Below, piece after piece: positions 22,018-31,593 of a stretch of DNA of 64,000 bases. How positions within the stretch are numbered: position 1 is the stretch's first letter; every line of letters begins with the position of its first letter. A program made the translations under genes and the position numbers. Below the pieces are notes generated by a model. It made no database searches. It had not been told where the DNA came from and saw only the letters and a list, made by a program, of their open reading frames with translations. The stretch spans positions 1 through 64,000 of the forward strand of contig JAFPVC010000028.1 of the NCBI GenBank assembly GCA_017413085.1, in the 5' to 3' direction. This stretch comes from Prevotella sp. (GTDB lineage: Bacteria > Bacteroidota > Bacteroidia > Bacteroidales > Bacteroidaceae).

Positions 22018-25000
22018 AATGAATTGGATAATGATTCTAATCTTTTATTTTCTGCTTCTTTTCTCAGTTTCTCTTCCTCTACAATTTTTTTCTGCTCACT
22101 TTTAGTCCATGGTTTTGGAGTTGAAGAGAACCCCCAATGAAATCCTTCAATTTTATCATTTATTTCATCAATCATTTTATTACTTACTCCTGATTTCTTC
22201 AAGATTGTAGAAGAACTTGAATTACAATTTCCCTCGTCTTTTTTTGTAGGGTTCAGTTTATACCTTATATTTGGATTATTTCCAAATTCATTAATTACAT
22301 CAACTACTTTTGAATCAAATTCATCAGAGGACATTCCATTAGGAACAGGTATAATTTCTACACCTTTAACATGATTGCTTTTCTTTTGTTTTGTCAAGTA
22401 ATCTGTGTAGGCTTTTTTATCGCTTGAATAATTACATCGTGACAAAACATCATTTCCAGAAATAGGATCATTGTTTTTAGGACCATATGCCGCATACGTT
22501 ATATTGCCTTGTCTGTTTTGAACGACAATAAACGTATGTGTTGCAAAAGGAACCCAATTTGCGCCGGGTAAAGATGTTGAAAAAAGATATACTTCTTTTC
22601 CATCATAATCAACATTCTTCACAGGATTATTCGCACAATACGCATACGGACTGACGGAGTAGTATTTCTCGCATAATGGGTCCATTCTGTCCCAACGACC
22701 GAACAAAGAACAGTATTGTCTTGCACCGTAGTCGTAGGCATTGAGTCCGTGTGTTGCATCAAACTCCTTGCCGTTGTACTTCCTATCCTGCTGGTCGGGA
22801 TTATGCGTAGCAAAGTCTTCCGCACTGTATGGAGTGCCGAAAGGATAGTAGTTGGTAATCTGTACTACGTCGCCTTTTTCGTCTATCACTTCTCGTACGT
22901 TGCCGAGGTGGTCAGAATTGTAATAGAAGAATGCAAAATCATCAGAATTATTTGCTTCATCTGCTGTTGCTTGCGCATATCCACCATCAAAATAGTATTT
23001 GTCTGCTTTGCCGTTCTTCACAGTCAACTTGCCGCCAAGGTAGTAGTCTGTAACATCCTCATACAGCATTTCCGAGGCAGTCAGTTCATGCGCTGTACCC
23101 ATAGCCACGGTGATATTCGGCGCAGCTGTCTGGTGGATGGTGCGCAGTTTCTCGCCAGTGGCGGAGTAAACATACTTCGTCACGTTGCCGTTAGTAAACT
23201 GTATTCTGCTTGGATTGTTCATATTGTCGTACTTTATCAGTGCTATATTTCTTCCTTCGTCGCTGGTGAGCGAGCCGACACCATTGTAGGTGCATGATGT
23301 CTGCTTACCCCTCTCGCCCTTATAATCTGTACTACCCTCGGCGGTTACTGGTGTTGCCCAATCACTTATGGCGGTCAACTGATTGCCTGTATAGGTCATG
23401 GCGAGGTTGTCAACGTTTCCGTATTCACCATTTTGTCTTTTGCCATTGCGCAAGATATTTGTTATGTTGCCATTTTTGTCATACGAGAACATCTCGGTGT
23501 AGTTTGGAGTTTGTGCCGGAGTTGTACCATCCACTCTTTCTTCACTATAGGCAGCCCCCTTTAGTCTGTTGGTGTCGTAATAGACATATCGGTAACTGCG
23601 TGTAACATTCTGATTATCCTTTATGTTCAGTTTATCTGTAAAGACTAGGTATTCTGTTACACTTGTCCCACTGAGGTACATGTTTGCAATTTGGTTGGCA
23701 TCAGACATGGTTATATACCCGTCACCATTCACGTCGGCTGCAGCAAAGTTGAAGTCACTTGGCTTGTCTTCTGCAAGATAGTAGTTCATCACCATATTGA
23801 CATCAGACATTGTTATACTGCCGTCTCCATTCACGTCGCCACGGATATAGTCTAATGACTGAATCCATTCCTTGACGTTGCTGTTCTTCCACTTCATGGC
23901 GCTTATGTTGCCGTTGTAGCATGGTGTCGTACCGTCCTGATACAGTAACTGTTCCATGAATCCGTCTGTGGTGCTTATCTCGCGTGTCCACCCTCGCATG
24001 TCGTAGGCGTAGTTCACGGTGCTGCTGCCTGCGTCACTGTTCAGTTGTCTTGTCCTGCCGGTCAGTCTGCCGAGCTGGTCGTAGGTGTAGCCGACGTTCG
24101 TCAGAGCATCATTAGCGCCGTGGTTCAGTCTTATCTCTGTGCCTGTCAGCAGGTCTGTGACGTTGCTGTAGGTGTTTGCCTCCTTCATCACGATGTCGCC
24201 ACCGTAAAGGTTGCTCAGTCGCAGTTCCGCCTCGCTTACGTTGTTGGTGAAGGTAAACTCAGAGTTTCCCGTTTCTATCACTCCATTGGGATAGCGTGTC
24301 TTGTGTCCGAGCGGATTGCCCTTGATGTCGTTCCACTGCACCGTGGCAATGTGTCCGCCGTCGGTCGTGGCTATGATAGAGCCAGTCTGGTAGCCAACCA
24401 TGTATTCCTTGGCCGTGAGACTGAGGTCTGGCTTCAGTCCTCCCATCATCACGCCACTGCCGGCACCAGTGGTGAAGTTGTAGTTGTCGTAGTAGTTCGC
24501 AACCTCCAGCGTAGGGTTGGTAAGCAGTGTATTGGCATACTGCGTATCGAGAATGTAGCTCGTTCCGCACACGCCCGAACGGGTCGGGTCTATTTTCACC
24601 TTGGGCATCAGTCCGTCGTTGCTGCTGCGCTTGCAGTTGTCGCATAGTCCCTGCACGCACAGCCTTCCCAGTGCATCGTAGAGCATGAAGCGGTACTTTC
24701 CTCTTTCCCTCAGCGTGGAATCCTGCACATATAGCAGGCGGTCGGCCTTGTCATACCAGTACTGAGTGTATCCGCATCCGGGGAGAATTTTCTTTACCAT
24801 CCTGCCACGAGCGTCATAGCGGTATTCGTAGGCATCAAGTTCTTTTTTCTTTTCGCTCTGATACTTTGGCGTAAGCACATAGCGCAATTGTCCGAGGTCG
24901 TTATACACGTAGTAGGTGTCGCCTGCCGCCGTGCGCTCCAATATCTTTTCTCCGAAGAGATTGGTGAACGTCGTCACCGTCTTGCCGTCGGCATCATGGG

Positions 25001-25562
25001 TGGTCTCCTTGCGCAGTGTGCCGGCTGGGTAATACATATAGCTGGAGTTCTCCGCCTTTATCAGCGAGATTTTTCCGTAGGGTGCCTCGTAGTGCTTCAC
25101 CTTGTCTGCGTCGGTGTTTGCGGAATACTCCGTCCCATTGTCTTTTCCGTTGTTCCTCCACTCGCGGCCGGGCAGGTCGATACTCGTCACACGGTCGAGA
25201 GCATCGTAATGGTTCTGGGTATATCCGAAGCCGTCGGAATGGAACGATGACGCTGCACTTATAATATCTTCAGGCGACAGGTAGTTCATGCTGTTGCCTA
25301 TCGGTACGGGAAGATATTTCTTTTCTTCCCTGCGCTTACCGTCGTAGGTGGTCAGACTGTATGATGTACTGCCGTCCGTTCCCGTGGTGGCAGCACTGAC
25401 AGTCGGGAATCCCAGTCCGTCGTAGTACTGCACCGACTGGATGTAGTGCCCCTGCTCGTCTATCATCTTACGAGTGGCGATGTAGTTCTGCTCCTGGCTT
25501 TGAGCAATAACCTCACCGAGTGCAAAGGCACTAATTATTATCGAAATGACAAAATGTTTCAT
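22014..25562 (-). CDS. RHS polymorphic toxin with dockerin-like insertion and papain-like tip
   Basis: The 1182-residue protein has a signal peptide (MKHFVISIIISAFALGEVIA). Its N-terminus (YYDGLGFPTVSA) is DUF6443-like, followed by YD repeats. Residues about 570-630 hold two EF-hand-like dockerin repeats (DVNGDGSITMSDVNMVMNYY and DVNGDGYITMSDANQIANMY). The RHS-associated core (YNGKEFDATHGLNAYDYGAR, GRWDRMDPL, SPYAYCANNPV) ends near residue 983. The remaining 200 residues are a separate AT-rich tip with HTFIVV (about 1009) and GNCNSSSSTIL (about 1110), a His-before-Asn-Cys order typical of permuted papain-like/NlpC-type folds. The activity of the tip is inferred. Confidence 0.85.
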   Translation of the reverse strand: MKHFVISIIISAFALGEVIAQSQEQNYIATRKMIDEQGHYIQSVQYYDGLGFPTVSAATTGTDGSTSYSLTTYDGKRREEKKYLPVPIGNSMNYLSPEDIISAASSFHSDGFGYTQNHYDALDRVTSIDLPGREWRNNGKDNGTEYSANTDADKVKHYEAPYGKISLIKAENSSYMYYPAGTLRKETTHDADGKTVTTFTNLFGEKILERTAAGDTYYVYNDLGQLRYVLTPKYQSEKKKELDAYEYRYDARGRMVKKILPGCGYTQYWYDKADRLLYVQDSTLRERGKYRFMLYDALGRLCVQGLCDNCKRSSNDGLMPKVKIDPTRSGVCGTSYILDTQYANTLLTNPTLEVANYYDNYNFTTGAGSGVMMGGLKPDLSLTAKEYMVGYQTGSIIATTDGGHIATVQWNDIKGNPLGHKTRYPNGVIETGNSEFTFTNNVSEAELRLSNLYGGDIVMKEANTYSNVTDLLTGTEIRLNHGANDALTNVGYTYDQLGRLTGRTRQLNSDAGSSTVNYAYDMRGWTREISTTDGFMEQLLYQDGTTPCYNGNISAMKWKNSNVKEWIQSLDYIRGDVNGDGSITMSDVNMVMNYYLAEDKPSDFNFAAADVNGDGYITMSDANQIANMYLSGTSVTEYLVFTDKLNIKDNQNVTRSYRYVYYDTNRLKGAAYSEERVDGTTPAQTPNYTEMFSYDKNGNITNILRNGKRQNGEYGNVDNLAMTYTGNQLTAISDWATPVTAEGSTDYKGERGKQTSCTYNGVGSLTSDEGRNIALIKYDNMNNPSRIQFTNGNVTKYVYSATGEKLRTIHQTAAPNITVAMGTAHELTASEMLYEDVTDYYLGGKLTVKNGKADKYYFDGGYAQATADEANNSDDFAFFYYNSDHLGNVREVIDEKGDVVQITNYYPFGTPYSAEDFATHNPDQQDRKYNGKEFDATHGLNAYDYGARQYCSLFGRWDRMDPLCEKYYSVSPYAYCANNPVKNVDYDGKEVYLFSTSLPGANWVPFATHTFIVVQNRQGNITYAAYGPKNNDPISGNDVLSRCNYSSDKKAYTDYLTKQKKSNHVKGVEIIPVPNGMSSDEFDSKVVDVINEFGNNPNIRYKLNPTKKDEGNCNSSSSTILKKSGVSNKMIDEINDKIEGFHWGFSSTPKPWTKSEQKKIVEEEKLRKEAENKRLESLSNSL

Positions 25563-25687
25563 TGTTGTTTAGTTTTTACGTAGATAGAAGAAGTTAGAGG
25601 AAGATAGAAGACAATACGCTTGCTTGTTCATTTCGTCTGACACATTTGTCTTTTATCTCCTTCCAAATTCTTCATACTATTTTGTCA

Positions 25688-28240
25688 TTATTTCAATATT
25701 TTTATTCCGTTGCTGATGTAGATACCCGGTCTCAGTTGCTTTGATGTCACAGGGCGACCCTGCAGGTCATATATCTTAGAGTCATTCTTCTTAGCCACAT
25801 CAACGGTCTGTGTGATACCGTCGGCAGGCAGTTCAAGAGGAATGAATGATTCCTGCGAATTGATGGTGGCATACACATCAAACGGATTAAGCACCGACTG
25901 ACTCTCTACACGCTGGAAGCCCCACTGTCCGTCCTGCAGTGCCAGGACATAGTCACCGGCAAACAACTGTACTGGAGTGTAAGTGCCGCGCAGTTTGTCA
26001 GCTATCGGCGACTTGGCAAATGATACCTCGCCCTCACCGCTGAATACCACCGTGCCAGGCTCGTCAGCCACCACAAGCACCGGAGTGTGGGCAGGTATGG
26101 CATCAATCTGTGTCAATGTCTGGTCGTCAGCTATGCTGTATGCCGTCACACCCTGTGGCACTGCGGCAGCGAATGGCAGCATAAGCAGACGACATTCGTC
26201 CATCTGTGTAGTGAACGTTGCCTGTTCTGCTTGGAACGCACTGGCAGGACGGAATGTACCGCCATCGGTAGTGAGCACAAGATTGCTGCAGGTACCGTTC
26301 TGTATGATGTTAGCACCTGTTGCCATGCTGTTTTCTGGAAGCCAGACCACGCGGTTTGTGCCCTGCAACCACGGATACTCCGACGGAACATCTGTGCATG
26401 CCGTCATGTCAATACTTGTGCAACGAGCATCAGAGGTATAGTCAAGTACATTGCCGTCATCCTCCACATACGCGCCGCTAAGCGTTGCAGCGTATGTTGC
26501 ACCGAAACCATTGTCAAGATAAACATCACCAAATGTAAACGTAAGTATAGATGACCAGTTGTCGTTTGACAGTGACATCAATCCCTTACATCCATTTGGC
26601 AGTGCTGCCGGTGTCAAGTCGAAAATCATGCTGAAGTCATCTTTGCGACTCACGTCAACCACGCCATAGTCGTGGGTGGACGTGACTCCCTTTGAATTAA
26701 TGAAGCGGAGCGTGGTCTTCGATGAATTGTAATTCATTGTAGATGACACCTTCTTCACATTAAACACCAGTCGGCTGTAGCGGTCATCCAGTGCCACATA
26801 GCCATTTGTAGAACTTGTATTCGCTGATATAAGCGGATTGCTGTGGTCAAGAGTAGCGGTTGCGCCACTCAACTTATATTTCGTGCCGAAACCTGTCTTG
26901 GTAGTTATCATATCATCTATGCGGTCGAAACATGTTTTTGTGCCTGTCATGTTTGACACCTGACGCTCGCGGCTCTTCACAAACAGCACCGTGCTGACGC
27001 TATTCGATGGAACATTAACGACAGGTCGGCAGGTCTCTGCATCAAGAGTCAATGTCGTAAGCCTCTTGTTATAACTGCTTGTTGTGCAGTAAAATTTGCC
27101 CGACTGCGTATAGAAAGGCAAGTCTAATGTCATCTCAACTGAACTGGTTGCATCATTAGCCATAACAACCACTACTGTGTCACCCGTCTGAGAAAGGTAA
27201 GCTGAACCTTCCAGACCTGCCGCACTGAGGTCGGCATCAACGCGTGTCATGCCTGTCACATGCTTTGCAAAGTGCGCCATGATATAGCCGCGCTTGGTAA
27301 TAGTGCCATTCGACGTACCGTTCTGTCCATCGCCCAGCATGGCATAGTAACGCTTGGAAGCATAGTGAATCCATGCGTTGAAGTCGCCGAGCATACACGT
27401 ATTGATGGCACGGAAGAAGTTGAAGAAATCTTTTGAGAAATCAAAATTACGGGAAGTCGGCTGATTCTCATTCCAGTTGATGAGGTATTCCGTCATCCAT
27501 ATCTCCTTGCCCTTTGCTGCAAGGTTCTTGTATGACGAACCTAATCCGCCATACTGGTGACCGCCATATATATCGAAGCCTGCAAGCACATCGGCACTAT
27601 TCAGTGCATTGGCATAATAGTCGCTGGCTCCAACCGATTCCGGTGCTATCACCGGACAACTGATTCCGGCACCGTATGTCTTTACGAACTCGGCAATCTC
27701 CGCTGGAGTCCACATGCAACCGGCATATTTACAATCCATGTCAGGCTCATTCTGTATAGATATGGCATCCAGTTCCACACCGTTGTCCCTCAGATACTTC
27801 ACATAATCATTCAGATATTCCGCATAGTCGCCCCAGTTTTCTTTTTTCAGGCTTCCTCTTTCATTATTGCTGTTCACGGCATCACTGCTATTGTTGGTCT
27901 TCCACTCAGCAGGCTGTCCCCAGGGCGAGGCGAACACTATGAGTCCCATCTGCTTGGCAAGCTTTGCTGTATTCAGCGACTGACTCCAATAGTTCCTGCC
28001 TATGGGAATATATAGACGCATGATGTTGCAGCCCAGGGTACTCGTTGAACCCCACACTTTCTTGATTTCCGATTCCGTCATGTGACCATAGCCGAAACTC
28101 GGTGAGCATACAAAGCCGCCGAAGCCAGTAATACGCTGGTGGGTCTTCGTAGCATCAATTCTAACAGTGGTTTGTGCCGTCGCACTAGAGAACGACAAGC
28201 ATGAAATGATGATTGATAAGCTTAAAAGGATTTTCTTCAT
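25688..28240 (-). CDS. GH30 (subfamily 8-like) xylanase with C-terminal extension
   Basis: The product is 850 residues with a signal peptide (ending SSATAQ). Residues about 25-430 form a GH30 TIM barrel plus side beta domain: ITGFGGF at the start, acid/base glutamate in IQNEPDMD (about 163) and nucleophile glutamate in WMTEYL (about 249). This layout resembles GH30_8 glucuronoxylanases, which cut xylan near methyl-glucuronic acid side chains. The C-terminal half holds beta-rich domains I cannot name. It ends in KIYDLQGRPVTSKQLRPGIY, a sorting-tail form common in Prevotella secreted proteins. It lies 48 bp after the esterase gene, probably in one operon. Confidence 0.87.
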   Translation of the reverse strand: MKKILLSLSIIISCLSFSSATAQTTVRIDATKTHQRITGFGGFVCSPSFGYGHMTESEIKKVWGSTSTLGCNIMRLYIPIGRNYWSQSLNTAKLAKQMGLIVFASPWGQPAEWKTNNSSDAVNSNNERGSLKKENWGDYAEYLNDYVKYLRDNGVELDAISIQNEPDMDCKYAGCMWTPAEIAEFVKTYGAGISCPVIAPESVGASDYYANALNSADVLAGFDIYGGHQYGGLGSSYKNLAAKGKEIWMTEYLINWNENQPTSRNFDFSKDFFNFFRAINTCMLGDFNAWIHYASKRYYAMLGDGQNGTSNGTITKRGYIMAHFAKHVTGMTRVDADLSAAGLEGSAYLSQTGDTVVVVMANDATSSVEMTLDLPFYTQSGKFYCTTSSYNKRLTTLTLDAETCRPVVNVPSNSVSTVLFVKSRERQVSNMTGTKTCFDRIDDMITTKTGFGTKYKLSGATATLDHSNPLISANTSSTNGYVALDDRYSRLVFNVKKVSSTMNYNSSKTTLRFINSKGVTSTHDYGVVDVSRKDDFSMIFDLTPAALPNGCKGLMSLSNDNWSSILTFTFGDVYLDNGFGATYAATLSGAYVEDDGNVLDYTSDARCTSIDMTACTDVPSEYPWLQGTNRVVWLPENSMATGANIIQNGTCSNLVLTTDGGTFRPASAFQAEQATFTTQMDECRLLMLPFAAAVPQGVTAYSIADDQTLTQIDAIPAHTPVLVVADEPGTVVFSGEGEVSFAKSPIADKLRGTYTPVQLFAGDYVLALQDGQWGFQRVESQSVLNPFDVYATINSQESFIPLELPADGITQTVDVAKKNDSKIYDLQGRPVTSKQLRPGIYISNGIKILK

Positions 28241-28288
28241 TGTTTTTAGTTAGTTGTTAATGCACAATTAAAGATGCATAATGCACAA

Positions 28289-29233
28289 TTACTTGCGAAC
28301 GGCATTGAGAAATTTCACCATCTCCTGCAAGTTGCGCTCGCTATACATGTTCATGCCGTGGCCTCCATTCGGCACGAAGGTCGCCTCGGTCTTCACACCG
28401 GCAGCCTTCAACTGCTCATAGAAGCCCTTGCCCTGACAACAAGGCACCACGTTGTCCTTTTCACCATGGAAGATGATGACAGGCGGGTCATTCTTGTCGA
28501 TGTATGTAGTAGCACTCAGACTGAGATACTTGTCCGGTTCTTTATCTAATTTTGAATTGAGCAGTACGTCCTCGGGACTGTCTGCACCCATTGTCATGTG
28601 CTCGCCACAGTCCATGGCCATCAGGTCGATAGGGCCAGACCAGTCACATGCAGCATTGACGGTGCTGCTTTCCTTGGTATATTTTCCCAAATCACCCTCA
28701 AGGTCTATGTCAACGGTTCCCACTTTGGTCTGCTTGGTACCGCTGGTGGTGGCAGCCATTGAAGCAAGATGGCCTCCGCTTGAGAATCCACTGGTAGCCA
28801 CAAACGACGTATCAAACTTATATTTCTTTGCCTCACCGCGCACGAAACGTATCACTGCACGTATGTCGTGAATCTGTGCCGGCCACTTGGCGTCACCGCT
28901 TGAACGGTGGTTGGGGCACACTACGGCATAGCCTGCATCAAGCAGAGCCTTAACGATTGTGCCAAGATCAGCTGCGCCCTTGCTGTTGTTGCTGAACCAT
29001 GCACTGCCATAGATATGGATCACCACTGGATAGCTGGCAGCCTCTTTCTTAGGCAGATATATGTCGCAGGTGTGATAAGCCTTGTCATCGCCTGCGTAGT
29101 TAACGTCTTTCCACTCCTGACTGGTTTCCAGTTTCACCTGTGGCACCTGAAAGCCACCAAAGCCTCCTGCCGGCTGTGCCATGGCCACGATGACCAGACA
29201 CGGCATGATAATCGAAAGTAAAGTTTTTTTCAT
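28289..29233 (-). CDS. Exported alpha/beta-hydrolase esterase (BD-FAE-like)
   Basis: The 314-residue protein has a signal peptide (MKKTLLSIIMPCLVIVAMA). The oxyanion region VVIHIYGSAWF replaces the usual HGGxW. The nucleophile is in SGFSSGGH (about residue 147), the acid in HGEKDNVVP (about 256) and the histidine in NGGHGMNMY (about 292). This matches the bacterial BD-FAE/acetyl-xylan-esterase type of dienelactone-hydrolase-like esterases. Being first in an operon with a GH30 xylanase, it probably removes acetyl or feruloyl groups from xylan. A TAACTTTG box faces it at 29287-29294. Confidence 0.85.
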   Translation of the reverse strand: MKKTLLSIIMPCLVIVAMAQPAGGFGGFQVPQVKLETSQEWKDVNYAGDDKAYHTCDIYLPKKEAASYPVVIHIYGSAWFSNNSKGAADLGTIVKALLDAGYAVVCPNHRSSGDAKWPAQIHDIRAVIRFVRGEAKKYKFDTSFVATSGFSSGGHLASMAATTSGTKQTKVGTVDIDLEGDLGKYTKESSTVNAACDWSGPIDLMAMDCGEHMTMGADSPEDVLLNSKLDKEPDKYLSLSATTYIDKNDPPVIIFHGEKDNVVPCCQGKGFYEQLKAAGVKTEATFVPNGGHGMNMYSERNLQEMVKFLNAVRK

Positions 29234-29286
29234 TTCTTAAAGATTGATATTACAAAGGTTTTTCTATATATTCTTAAAAACAGACG

Positions 29287-29294
29287 CAAAGTTA
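29287..29294 (-). promoter_or_regulatory. -7 box of the esterase-GH30 operon
   Basis: TAACTTTG on the minus strand lies 53 bp upstream of the esterase start. At the -33 distance only ATTG (29311-29314) is found, so a regulator may be needed. The divergent heparinase-like gene has its own TAATTTTG box at 29466-29473, and the AT-rich 170 bp between them could hold operators. Confidence 0.5.
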
Positions 29295-29465
29295 ATAAAA
29301 ATATGTGAACCAATAATTATAAGAACGTGTTTTTTTTATATGGAAAATGTTTCTCAATAAGAATAATTAAGACAAAACGTTTCATTTTGGAGATTTCTAT
29401 CGCAAGGAATCGCTGGTTTAATACATTTTTTATAAGGAATAAGAATGTATTTCATGTTTTTTATG

Positions 29466-29473
29466 TAATTTTG
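29466..29473 (+). promoter_or_regulatory. -7 box of the heparinase-like gene (TAATTTTG)
   Basis: TAATTTTG fits TAnnTTTG and lies 25 bp before the ATG at 29499. No TTTG is found at the expected -33 distance. Confidence 0.5.
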
Positions 29474-29498
29474 CACTATTATTAATAAAAAACAAAGA

Positions 29499-31412
29499 AT
29501 GAAAGCAATAAAGAGGATTATTCTATACTGCCTAATGTTACTGTCTCTGCCAATGCAGGCACAAAGACTGGGCGACTACACGGCCAAACTTGACAGTCTG
29601 CTAAAGCATCCCGGACAGTTTGAGCCACTGCCACGCTGCGACAATGCCTTCTGGCGTGACTCGTTACCACTGGAGATGCGCAGCAGTTACATAGAGTATG
29701 GCGAGCATGAACTGGGAAAACCATGGCCAACACTGCCCTACAGTGTGTTCGCACAATTCAAGACCAACGGCAACCGCGTGAACTATGAGGCACTGTGCTT
29801 TGAAAAGCGCAGGCATCTGGCTGTGCTCGTCATGGCAGAACTATGTGAGGGACGCGGCCGCTTCGTTCCTGACATAGTGGACGGACTGGGTGCTTTCTGC
29901 GAAGAAACATGGTGGGGCATACCTGCCCACTATAAGACAAAGGTGCCACGCGCGGAAGACCAAACCGTAGATCTCTTCAATGCAGAGACGGCAAGTCTCG
30001 TGGCATGGACAACCTATGTCATGCGTCCGCAGCTCGATACTTTTGCACCGCAACTGTCAAAACGCATTGCCGATGAACTGCACCGACGCATACTGGAACC
30101 TGCGCGGCTACAGAAATACTGGTGGAAAACAGCCGGTATGAACTGGAATCCATGGATTTGCTCTAACTGGTTGGCATGCACCCTACTCTTTGAAACCGAC
30201 CGTGAGCGGCAACTCGATGCCGTGACACAAATAATGAAAGCCACGGATGCTTTTATAGACTCATACAAAAGCGACGGCGGATGCGACGAAGGGCCAGGTT
30301 ATTGGGACCGGGCAGCCGCATCAATGTTTGAGGTGCTCAGCCTGTTGCGCCAGGCTACAGACGGTTACGTGGACTTATCAGGAAATGAGAAGATACAAGC
30401 CATGGGCAGTTACGTATACAAGACATATATCGGCAACGGCTACTGTACTACATTTGCTGACACACACAGCAACCTCGCCGTGGGCGAACCGAACATTCTC
30501 TACCCCTTCGGCTGCTACCTTGACGATAGGCTTATGAAGGGGTATGCCGCATACGCAGCACAACGCCACGACTATATTGCAAAGGCAGGGCAGTTGTTCT
30601 CAGAAAGTCCTAACTTTCCATCGCTGGCACGCGAACTGCCCTTTCTGCTAAAGATACGCGGTTTCATAGCCGAAAAACCACGTGAGCCGCTACTAAAAGA
30701 TGTATGGCTGCCCGACCTGCAGGTGTTCACCGCACGCCGCAGTCCATTCTTCGTGGCAGTAAAAGGAGGCAACAACGGTGAGAGTCACAACCACAACGAT
30801 GTGGGAGAATTCATCGTCTATGCCAATCCGTCTTCTCACTCCCCACAAGGCGGAGATGGCAACCTGCTGCCTCTGCTTATTGATCCCGGTGTGGGAGAAT
30901 ATACAGCACAAACTTTCTCACGCGGACGCTACGGCATTTGGACTATGCAGTCGCAATATCACAACCTGCCACAGGTGAACGGCACCGACCAGAAAGACGG
31001 CAAGGACTACTGCGTAAAGGTTGTGGCACAGAAGAAAGGCAAGGTAACCCTCGAACTGGCTGGTGCATATCCGCCCGAAGCAGCCGTAAGGTCGTGGCAG
31101 CGCACGGTGACAACTGACAGCAAAGCAATAAGCATGACCGAAAATTACAATTTGTCAGACTATCACTCACCTACACGAATCATGCTGCTCACTGTAGAGG
31201 AACCTATGGTGGAAAAGCCAGGGCGCATCAAACTGGGGCATGGCTACACGCTTACCTACGATGCACGACAACTTGAACCAGCAGTAGAGAACATAAGCGC
31301 AAAACTCGACCCCGTACTGCAAGGCATGTGGGGACAACACATGTACCGCATCATACTCACCATACGCCAGCAGTCATTGAACGGGCATATCACCTATCGT
31401 ATAAGCTACTGA
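29499..31412 (+). CDS. DUF2264/heparinase II-III-like exported protein
   Basis: The 637-residue protein has a signal peptide (MKAIKRIILYCLMLLSLPMQA). The first 400 residues look like an (alpha/alpha) toroid, rich in aromatic residues (KYWWKTAGMNWNPWICSNW). The next part is a beta sandwich opening with GESHNHNDVGEFIVY (about residues 427-441), the HNHND signature of heparinase II/III-type polysaccharide lyases. The protein therefore looks like a lyase or hydrolase on acidic glycans, but no known specificity can be assigned. It is divergently transcribed from the esterase-GH30 operon. Confidence 0.75.
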   Translation: MKAIKRIILYCLMLLSLPMQAQRLGDYTAKLDSLLKHPGQFEPLPRCDNAFWRDSLPLEMRSSYIEYGEHELGKPWPTLPYSVFAQFKTNGNRVNYEALCFEKRRHLAVLVMAELCEGRGRFVPDIVDGLGAFCEETWWGIPAHYKTKVPRAEDQTVDLFNAETASLVAWTTYVMRPQLDTFAPQLSKRIADELHRRILEPARLQKYWWKTAGMNWNPWICSNWLACTLLFETDRERQLDAVTQIMKATDAFIDSYKSDGGCDEGPGYWDRAAASMFEVLSLLRQATDGYVDLSGNEKIQAMGSYVYKTYIGNGYCTTFADTHSNLAVGEPNILYPFGCYLDDRLMKGYAAYAAQRHDYIAKAGQLFSESPNFPSLARELPFLLKIRGFIAEKPREPLLKDVWLPDLQVFTARRSPFFVAVKGGNNGESHNHNDVGEFIVYANPSSHSPQGGDGNLLPLLIDPGVGEYTAQTFSRGRYGIWTMQSQYHNLPQVNGTDQKDGKDYCVKVVAQKKGKVTLELAGAYPPEAAVRSWQRTVTTDSKAISMTENYNLSDYHSPTRIMLLTVEEPMVEKPGRIKLGHGYTLTYDARQLEPAVENISAKLDPVLQGMWGQHMYRIILTIRQQSLNGHITYRISY

Positions 31413-31515
31413 AGAAGAGTTGAAGGATTGAAAAATTGAAGAATTATAAAATTGAAGGATTGAATAAGGTGAAGGTCTGAAGGATTGAAAAGGTGAAAAA
31501 CTAAGAATGAGAGAT
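31413..31515 (+). repeat. GAAGGATTGAAAAATTGAA simple repeat
   Basis: A run of GAAGAATT/GAAGGATT/GGTGAAGG units follows the heparinase-like stop codon. It is the same dispersed family as at 3563-3600, 9160-9240, 11380-11500, 39720-39838, 47460-47522 and 58123-58226. Confidence 0.6.
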
Positions 31516-31542
31516 TGCACAAGTTAATTTTTTAGCCTTAAT

Positions 31543-31574
31543 TTTGGCAGAACGGAAAAATCTTTGTACTTTTG
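31543..31574 (+). promoter_or_regulatory. Promoter of the tsaB-murA-rimM gene group
   Basis: TTTG at 31543-31546, a 20-bp spacer and TACTTTTG at 31567-31574 match the consensus. The start codon of tsaB is at 31594, so the leader is only about 13 nt. Confidence 0.8.
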
Positions 31575-31593
31575 CAATTTAAAACATCCATTT

